Both the position numbers and the translations under genes were made by a program. A stretch of DNA of 10,699 nucleotides from VBAS01 sp965652775 (lineage in GTDB: Bacteria > Bacteroidota > Bacteroidia > Chitinophagales > Chitinophagaceae), in contig CBFGXP010000135.1 in assembly GCA_965652775.1 (NCBI GenBank), positions 1 to 10,699 on the forward strand. Reading direction: 5' to 3'. Below the pieces are notes generated by a model. The model was not told the DNA's origin and ran no database searches. It saw only the letters and a program-made list of their open reading frames with translations. Of the stretch, positions 6,262-10,699 are shown one piece after another (within the stretch, counting starts at the first letter, position 1; each line of letters starts with the position of its first letter).

Positions 6262-7362
6262 ATGACAACTGAAAAAATTCTGGAAGCGCTCAGCAATGTG
6301 CAGGAACCTGACCTCGGAAAAGATCTCGTGACATTAAATATGATAAAGGATATCGAGATCAGCGGAAATAATGTTTCGTTTACAGTGATACTTACTACGC
6401 CTGCGTGCCCGTTAAAAGATATGATCGGAAATGCTTGTGTAAATGCGATCAAGCTTTTGGTAAATAAAGATGCGATTGTAAATGTAAATTTTACTTCAAA
6501 CACAACTACAAAAAGAACTGATCCGGGTTCAGTGTTACCTAAAGTAAAAAATATCATTGCCGTTGTAAGTGGTAAGGGTGGTGTTGGCAAATCAACTGTT
6601 GCTGCAAATCTCGCCCTGGCATTGTCGCAAGGTGGTGCGAAAGTTGGATTAATGGATGCCGATATTTATGGGCCCAGTGTTCCTATCATGTTTGGTGTTC
6701 GCGGTGAACGGCCGATGATGATGGATGTGGGCGGCGACAAAGGAATGATCGTACCGCTGGAACGCTTTGGAATTAAATTAATGAGTATCGGTTTATTGGT
6801 AGATGAAAAAAGCGCAGTGGTGTGGCGTGGACCGATGGCAAGTAGTGCTATCCGTCAATTTGTAACTGATGTTTTTTGGGATGACCTGGACTACCTGATT
6901 ATTGATATGCCACCAGGAACAGGTGATATTCATTTAACATTAGTGCAAACAGTTCCTTTAACGGGTGCTGTGATCGTAACAACACCGCAGGACGTAGCGT
7001 TAGCTGATGCAAAAAAAGGTATTGCTATGTTTGGACAGGCACAAGTAAACGTTCCAATTATTGGCTTGGTTGAAAACATGAGTTATTTCACACCGGCTGA
7101 ATTGCCGGGAAATAAATATTACATTTTTGGTAAAGAAGGCGGTAAACGATTAGCTGAGGAGTATGACCTCCCGTTTCTCGGACAAATTCCATTAGTGCAA
7201 AGCGTTCGTGAAGGTGGCGACCAGGGAATACCGATCATGGTGAGTGATGATGAGATAACAAAAAAAGCCTTTGAAGAATTTGCAGCTCATGTTATAAGGA
7301 GTGTTTCAATGCGCAATGCCAATATGAAAAGTACAGAGATCGCAGAAGTGGTGGAAAAATAG
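6262..7362 (+). CDS. apbC: Mrp/NBP35-family P-loop ATPase (ApbC-like iron-sulfur carrier)
   Basis: A 366-aa cytoplasmic protein expected to carry or transfer Fe-S clusters. Domains in order: an N-terminal MIP18/DUF59 domain (1-about 78) with the conserved TPACP turn (Cys49) and Cys59, then an Mrp ATPase domain (about 94-345). Visible motifs are the deviant Walker A GKGGVGKS (104-111), DADIYGPSVP (132-141), WRGPMASSAI (188-197) and DMPPGTGD (215-222). Where Mrp/NBP35 proteins carry a CxxC that bridges a 4Fe-4S cluster in the dimer, this protein reads ENMSYFTPAELPGNKY (271-286) with no cysteine. The only cysteines are Cys49 and Cys59, in the DUF59 domain. Cluster binding, if any, must use other ligands. 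The ATPase fold is intact. It is transcribed alone, with no convincing terminator after it. Confidence 0.93.
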   Translation: MTTEKILEALSNVQEPDLGKDLVTLNMIKDIEISGNNVSFTVILTTPACPLKDMIGNACVNAIKLLVNKDAIVNVNFTSNTTTKRTDPGSVLPKVKNIIAVVSGKGGVGKSTVAANLALALSQGGAKVGLMDADIYGPSVPIMFGVRGERPMMMDVGGDKGMIVPLERFGIKLMSIGLLVDEKSAVVWRGPMASSAIRQFVTDVFWDDLDYLIIDMPPGTGDIHLTLVQTVPLTGAVIVTTPQDVALADAKKGIAMFGQAQVNVPIIGLVENMSYFTPAELPGNKYYIFGKEGGKRLAEEYDLPFLGQIPLVQSVREGGDQGIPIMVSDDEITKKAFEEFAAHVIRSVSMRNANMKSTEIAEVVEK

Positions 7363-7381
7363 GTGCGCTACGTTAGCTAGA

Positions 7382-7624
7382 TTAATAATAAATACTTCCA
7401 TCCGTAAGCTGTAAAAATCCTTTTTGGCGAAAAAATCTTACCTCTTTAAAGGTTAAGTATATTTTGCGGATATCCTTAATATCTTTCTTTGGATCGCCGT
7501 CAATTAAGATCAGGTTGGCAACTTTGCCTGGTGCAACTCTTCCGTATTTATCCAGTAAACCAAATTCTTTTGCCGGCAGATAAGTTGTCATCCGTAATAC
7601 ATCATAATTCGGAATCCCACATTT
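7382..7624 (-). pseudogene. C-terminal relic of a metal-dependent amidohydrolase
   Basis: Reading leftward, the frame is open between an in-frame TAA at 7625-7627 and the stop at 7382-7384, encoding about 80 residues. The sequence runs GIPNYDVLRMTTYLPAKEFG, then LLDKYGRVAPGKVANLILID, then GDPKKDIKDIRKIYLTFKEV. This is the distinctive end of imidazolonepropionase/TIM-barrel amidohydrolases: last barrel helix, then the small beta-domain with APGKxANLILIDGDP. Those enzymes are usually 400 residues or more; the HxH and other metal ligands and the rest of the barrel are absent. The upstream boundary lies only about 28 bp from the start of the divergent PaiB-like gene, suggesting that a deletion or insertion of that segment removed the front of the gene. 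An ATG at 7591 could start a 69-aa peptide, but it would have no catalytic part. Confidence 0.8.
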
Positions 7625-7640
7625 TTATACTACTTCTGAG

Positions 7641-7648
7641 TAAATTCG
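7641..7648 (+). promoter_or_regulatory. Weak candidate -7 box for the PaiB-like gene
   Basis: TAAATTCG differs at one position from TAnnTTTG and ends 4 bp before the ATG at 7653, the same near-leaderless spacing seen at two other starts in this window. No -33 element was recognised. Confidence 0.25.
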
Positions 7649-7652
7649 CTGT

Positions 7653-8288
7653 ATGTATAATCTGCCATATTTTAAGGAACAGGATGCCGGGGTGGTGCTT
7701 GAGTTCATGCGGGAACATCCATTTGTATTTTTAAGCGGGGTAACCGCCGATAACAAACCTGTTGCGACACAAGTCCCGGTTTTTATTGATGAAAAGGATG
7801 GAAAATTATTTCTCACCGGACATATAATGAGAAATAATGATCACCATAAAGCATTCGAAAAAAATCCGAATGTACTTGCCGTATTTACAGGCCCGCATGT
7901 GTATGTCAGCGCTACATGGTACGATAACCCTCACCAGGCAAGTACCTGGAACTATATGAGTGTGCATGCGAAAGGCACGATAAAATTTGGTGATAAAAAT
8001 GACCTTGTGGCTATCCTAAGACGACTGACCCTCCATTATGAAAACAATAATACCGCGTCTACAACTATTTTTGATAATTTATCATCTGAATATTTGGAAC
8101 CCTTGCTCAAAGCCATCGTTGCGTTCGAGGTGGAACTAACATCTGTAGAGAATGTTTTTAAATTAAGCCAAAACCGTGATGAAAAAAGCTTTGGTAATAT
8201 TATCGCTAAATTGGAAGCCCAGGGAAGCGATGGTCAGTTCATTGCAAAAGAAATGAGGAAGAGACAACAACAATTATTTAGTAAATGA
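7653..8288 (+). CDS. PaiB-like FMN-binding (negative transcriptional regulator family) protein
   Basis: A 211-aa protein of the PaiB/FMN_bind_2 family, a split-barrel flavin-reductase-like fold. Motifs seen are EFMREHPFVFLSG (17-29), PVATQVPVFID (36-46), GHIMRNNDHHKAF (56-68), the strongly conserved TGPHVYVSATWY (79-90) with STWNYMSVHAKG (97-108), and the C-terminal VFKLSQNR (168-175). Length is normal for the family. Bacillus PaiB was described as a repressor acting with the PaiA acetyltransferase, but no helix-turn-helix is visible here and no paiA lies nearby. A flavin- or heme-binding enzymatic or detoxification role is equally possible. The stop overlaps the start of the next gene (ATGA at 8285-8288), so the two are translationally coupled. 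The start lies just beyond the break of an amidohydrolase relic. Confidence 0.9.
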   Translation: MYNLPYFKEQDAGVVLEFMREHPFVFLSGVTADNKPVATQVPVFIDEKDGKLFLTGHIMRNNDHHKAFEKNPNVLAVFTGPHVYVSATWYDNPHQASTWNYMSVHAKGTIKFGDKNDLVAILRRLTLHYENNNTASTTIFDNLSSEYLEPLLKAIVAFEVELTSVENVFKLSQNRDEKSFGNIIAKLEAQGSDGQFIAKEMRKRQQQLFSK

Positions 8289-9181
8289 AATACTTCACGC
8301 CCGCTATCATCTTTTTTTTCTTATTGACTTTTATGAGCAAGGAAAATCTTCAAAAGTCTTCTGCGGAAGATTTTGATATCCAGGGTCATCGCGGTTGCCG
8401 TGGATTGATGCCTGAAAATACAATTGCTGCAATGCTGACCGCCCTTGATCTTGGCGTAACTACAATAGAAATGGATGTAGTGGTATCAAAAGATAATAAA
8501 ATAGTTGTCTCCCATGAACCATGGTTTGCCGCGGAGATCACAACCAAACCTGATGGGTCTTTTATCAAACCCGCCGAAGCAATGCAATACAACATATTTC
8601 AAATGAATTATGATGAGATTGCAAAATATGATGTGGGCCTGAAACCTCATCCGCGATTCCCTAAGCAGCAAAAAGTGAAAGCAATAAAACCGCTATTGGC
8701 GGATCTTTTTGATAGTGTTGCCGAGAATATGAAAATAAGGAGACGACCATTTCCCTATTTTAGTATTGAAACAAAATGTCTGCCGGCAGGTGATGGTCGG
8801 TTTCATCCAAAGCCTGCAGAGTTTGTTGAGTTATTAATGGCAGTGATCATAGAAAAGCAATTGCAAGAGAGGGTGATCATACAGTCTTTTGATTTCAGAA
8901 CGCTGAAATATTTGCACGAAAAATATCCTACAATAAAAACGTCGATGCTGATCGAGGATTCAGACGTAAATGATTTTGAAGGCCAGTTAAACAGGCTCGG
9001 ATATACACCGGAAATCTATAGCCCTAATCATACGTTGGTTAATGAAGAGTTAGTGAAACAATGTCATGATAAGGGAATGAAAATAATTCCCTGGACAGTA
9101 AACGATAAAAAGCAGATCAATAAACTTAAAAAAATGGGAGTAGATGGGATCATCACAGATTACCCGGATCTGTTTCAATGA
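8285..9181 (+). CDS. Glycerophosphodiester phosphodiesterase, exported
   Basis: A 298-aa protein of the GDPD TIM-barrel family, hydrolysing glycerophosphodiesters to glycerol-3-phosphate and an alcohol. The N-terminus (1-17) is hydrophobic, consistent with a signal peptide or anchor and a periplasmic location; there is no lipobox. Catalytic and metal-site motifs are present: GHRGCRGLMPENT (34-46, with His35, Arg36, Glu44), EMDVVVSKD (62-70, with Glu62, Asp64), SHEP (76-79, with His77), FSIETK (159-164, with Glu162, Lys164), and a C-terminal PWTVND (269-274) with GVDGIITDYPD (285-295). The set looks intact. The start overlaps the PaiB-like gene by ATGA, so the pair is one transcript. The stop TGA abuts the stop of the convergent VOC gene within a TGATCA palindrome, leaving no room for a terminator between them. 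Likely role: scavenging phospholipid head-group diesters. Confidence 0.93.
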   Translation: MKYFTPAIIFFFLLTFMSKENLQKSSAEDFDIQGHRGCRGLMPENTIAAMLTALDLGVTTIEMDVVVSKDNKIVVSHEPWFAAEITTKPDGSFIKPAEAMQYNIFQMNYDEIAKYDVGLKPHPRFPKQQKVKAIKPLLADLFDSVAENMKIRRRPFPYFSIETKCLPAGDGRFHPKPAEFVELLMAVIIEKQLQERVIIQSFDFRTLKYLHEKYPTIKTSMLIEDSDVNDFEGQLNRLGYTPEIYSPNHTLVNEELVKQCHDKGMKIIPWTVNDKKQINKLKKMGVDGIITDYPDLFQ

Positions 9182-9577
9182 TCAATTAAAAGACTTCATC
9201 GACGGCGGAATTTTTTCAAACCAGATCTCTATTTCATATCCATCAGGATCAAAAAAGAAAAGGTAAGGTTCGCCCGGAACAAATTCCCCCGTTTCTTTGA
9301 TCTTACCACCAGCAGCTTTTATTTTCTTGATTATGGGGTTCATGTCAGTGGGTTTCAGCAACCTGAAACCGAAATGAAAATCTTTTTTTGAGGGGGTAGT
9401 TTTCTTCTTTTGTTTTTCAAAAACAATTATGTCTTTACTGCCTGGTGTTTGTACTTGTATAAAGTCGGGATCACAATACATTTCTTTTACACCAAAAACT
9501 TTTTGATAGAAAGCTAATGAACGTTTTACATCTTTTACTGATAATGCAATATGGGTAAGACCCAATGTTTTTATCAT
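9182..9577 (-). CDS. VOC-superfamily (glyoxalase/bleomycin-resistance/dioxygenase fold) protein
   Basis: A 131-aa single VOC module with two beta-alpha-beta-beta-beta halves. Conserved signatures are LTHIALSVKDVKRSLAFYQK (7-26), FHFGF (67-71), AAGGKI (88-93) and the ending FFFDPDGYEIEIWF (107-120). Candidate metal ligands are His9, His68 and Glu117, correctly placed for the family. Tyr105 follows GEP, as in many glyoxalase-like members. The family includes glyoxalase I, fosfomycin/bleomycin resistance proteins, epimerases and extradiol dioxygenases, so the substrate cannot be assigned. Lys-rich loops (KQKKKTTPSKK, 55-65) are unusual but not disruptive. The gene is convergent with the phosphodiesterase, stop to stop, and divergent from the SDR gene across 56 bp, so it may share regulation with the SDR/kynureninase unit. 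Confidence 0.9.
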   Translation of the reverse strand: MIKTLGLTHIALSVKDVKRSLAFYQKVFGVKEMYCDPDFIQVQTPGSKDIIVFEKQKKKTTPSKKDFHFGFRLLKPTDMNPIIKKIKAAGGKIKETGEFVPGEPYLFFFDPDGYEIEIWFEKIPPSMKSFN

Positions 9578-9620
9578 AATTGACTGTGAATTGATTTAAA
9601 GAAAATTACAGCATTTTCCT

Positions 9621-9628
9621 TAGGTTTG
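9621..9628 (+). promoter_or_regulatory. Candidate -7 box for the SDR-kynU operon
   Basis: TAGGTTTG is an exact TAnnTTTG match and ends 5 bp before the ATG at 9634, implying a leaderless or near-leaderless message. A TTG at 9591-9593 is 27 bp upstream of the box, longer than the usual spacer, so the -33 element is uncertain. Confidence 0.5.
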
Positions 9629-9633
9629 ACTTT

Positions 9634-10419
9634 ATGAATTTATCTCTTGAAGGAAAAAATGCCGTTGTGTGCGGAAGTACGCAAGGTATTGGTCTTGCCA
9701 TAGCAGAAGAGTTGGCGCTGCTCGGCGCCAGTTGTACATTAATGGCAAGGGATGAAGAGGCTTTAAAAGCTGCAGTACACAATTTGGATATTGCGCTACG
9801 CCAGCAGCACAATTACCTTGTTGCCGATTTTAGTAATCCTGCTGAAGTGAAAAAGGCAATTGAAGGATATATTTCAAAACATACAGTTCATATTTTGATC
9901 AATAACACAGGGGGGCCAAAGCCCGGCCCGATCGAGACCGCTGAAGCCGGGGAATTTGAAAATGCTTTTCAACAACACCTGATCAATAATCATAATCTTA
10001 CCAAAGCTGTGCTGCCGGGTATGAAAGCTGCGGGTTATGGACGAGTGATTAATATAATCTCTACGACAGTTCGGATTCCTTTGAATAATCTCGGTGTATC
10101 AAATACAACAAGAGGGGCAGTGGCATCATGGGCAAAAACGTTTTCAAATGAAGTTGGGCAATTCAATATTACCGTGAATAATATTTTGCCGGGATTAACA
10201 GAGACCAAAAGATTAAGGGATCTTATTTCTGTACTGGCTGCAGGAAGGAAAGTGGATGATGAGGTCGTTAAAAATGAAATGATCAGCACCATCCCAATGA
10301 AGCGTTTAGGAATTGCCGAAGAGATCGCCAATGTAGCGGCGTTTCTCGCCTCACCGGCTGCATCATATGTAAACGGGGTAAGCATCCCGGTTGATGGTGG
10401 AAGAACAGGTACAATATAA
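9634..10419 (+). CDS. Divergent short-chain dehydrogenase/reductase (SDR) family oxidoreductase
   Basis: A 261-aa cytoplasmic Rossmann-fold protein of classical-SDR length. It has GSTQGIG (14-20) as the nucleotide-binding TGxxxGIG variant, DFSN (65-68), NNTGGPKPG (90-98) as the NNAG equivalent, VINIISTT (138-145) containing the catalytic-position Ser143, VNNILPGLTETKRL (181-194), and the C-terminal SYVNGVSIPVDGG (244-256). The normal YxxxK reads SNTTR: Ser156 replaces Tyr and Arg160 replaces Lys. A family of FabG-like SDRs with LSNAxR in this place is known from other bacteria, so this is probably a distinct conserved subfamily rather than a recent mutation. Catalysis by the standard proton relay is doubtful. 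The start of kynureninase follows after 23 bp, so a role next to tryptophan degradation is suggested by context only. Confidence 0.92.
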   Translation: MNLSLEGKNAVVCGSTQGIGLAIAEELALLGASCTLMARDEEALKAAVHNLDIALRQQHNYLVADFSNPAEVKKAIEGYISKHTVHILINNTGGPKPGPIETAEAGEFENAFQQHLINNHNLTKAVLPGMKAAGYGRVINIISTTVRIPLNNLGVSNTTRGAVASWAKTFSNEVGQFNITVNNILPGLTETKRLRDLISVLAAGRKVDDEVVKNEMISTIPMKRLGIAEEIANVAAFLASPAASYVNGVSIPVDGGRTGTI

Positions 10420-10442
10420 TTCATTGATTGGAGAAATAATTT

Positions 10443-10699
10443 ATGCAGTTTGAAAATACACTTGCTTTTGCTAAACAGCTTGACGCTGCAGATCCATTAA
10501 AAAATTTCAGAGATGAATTTATTATTCCTACCCAGAATAATAGGCAACAAATCTATTTTTTGGGAAACTCTCTTGGACTGCAGCCTAAGTCAGCAAAGGG
10601 CTACATTCAGCAAATACTCGACGATTGGGCTTCACTTGGTGTTGAAGGTTTTTTTCATGCGACCGAGCCATGGATGGATTATCATGAAAAACTGGTTCA
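10443..10699 (+). CDS. kynU: Kynureninase, N-terminal part (runs off window)
   Basis: From ATG at 10443 the frame is open to the end of the window: 85 complete codons plus two bases. The translation begins MQFENTLAFAKQLDAADPLK and shows the kynureninase N-terminal signature: FRDEFIIP (22-29), the highly conserved IYFLGNSLGLQPKSA (37-51), LDDWASLGVEGFF (59-71) and EPWMDYHE (75-82). Kynureninase is a PLP enzyme (aminotransferase fold type I) that cleaves kynurenine or 3-hydroxykynurenine to anthranilate or 3-hydroxyanthranilate plus alanine. The full protein is usually a little over 400 residues, so the PLP lysine lies outside the window. The 23-bp gap from the SDR gene and same strand point to one operon, probably continuing with other kynurenine-pathway genes. 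Confidence 0.92.
   Translation, partial: MQFENTLAFAKQLDAADPLKNFRDEFIIPTQNNRQQIYFLGNSLGLQPKSAKGYIQQILDDWASLGVEGFFHATEPWMDYHEKLV

Noticed and set aside
6210..6590. 126-codon minus-strand frame opposite the start of the Mrp gene
   Set aside because: It is antisense to the well-supported DUF59 and Walker A region, and its own translation shows no motif.
7360..7381. Possible terminator after the Mrp gene (GCTACGTTAGC)
   Set aside because: The stem is only 4 bp and no T-run follows.
10035..10424. 129-codon minus-strand frame opposite the SDR gene
   Set aside because: It is a shadow of the SDR coding sequence on the other strand, without a domain or promoter.
1..10699. CRISPR arrays, tRNA genes, insertion sequences, toxin-antitoxin or defence genes
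   Set aside because: I looked for regular direct repeats, tRNA-like cloverleaf sequence, transposase motifs and small paired ORFs, and saw none that could be supported.

Overview
The window looks like chromosomal DNA from a Bacteroidota bacterium, most likely of the Chitinophagaceae/Sphingobacteriia type. The grounds are an OMP_b-brl_3-type outer-membrane barrel protein, a small secreted protein with a CarboxypepD_reg-like domain, an Mrp ATPase of the Bacteroidota form, moderate-to-low GC, and TAnnTTTG boxes (the Bacteroidota -7 element) upstream of several genes. The taxonomic call is inference from gene content. No tRNA, rRNA, CRISPR array, insertion sequence or prophage gene was seen.

Region 1 (1-3838, + strand) is a collinear envelope module: the C-terminal part of a large outer-membrane beta-barrel protein, an ECF sigma factor with a TTG start, a 115-aa single-pass protein in the anti-sigma position, a membrane-anchored CpxP/Spy/CnrX-like protein overlapping it by ATGA, a secreted Spy-like protein, and a strong intrinsic terminator. 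Sigma, anti-sigma candidate and anchored periplasmic sensor-like protein resemble the CnrH/CnrY/CnrX layout. This is the best candidate here for a poorly described regulatory system.

Region 2 (3866-6162, - strand) holds a stand-alone PAS-domain protein, a 3-hydroxyacyl-CoA (3-hydroxybutyryl-CoA type) dehydrogenase, a 268-bp spacer with two fold-back/repeat-like elements, and a secreted CarboxypepD_reg-like protein with a GTG start. The last is divergent from the next gene.

Region 3 (6262-9577) begins with an Mrp/ApbC-type P-loop ATPase (+) that lacks the usual C-terminal CxxC. A relic of the C-terminus of a metal-dependent amidohydrolase follows on the - strand. It is cut off just before a PaiB-like FMN-binding protein (+), which overlaps a glycerophosphodiester phosphodiesterase (+) by ATGA. 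That gene converges on a VOC/glyoxalase-fold gene (-) with no bases between the stop codons.

Region 4 (9634-10699, + strand) is a divergent SDR oxidoreductase without the canonical YxxxK, followed after 23 bp by the start of kynureninase, which runs off the window. This suggests the start of a tryptophan/kynurenine degradation operon.
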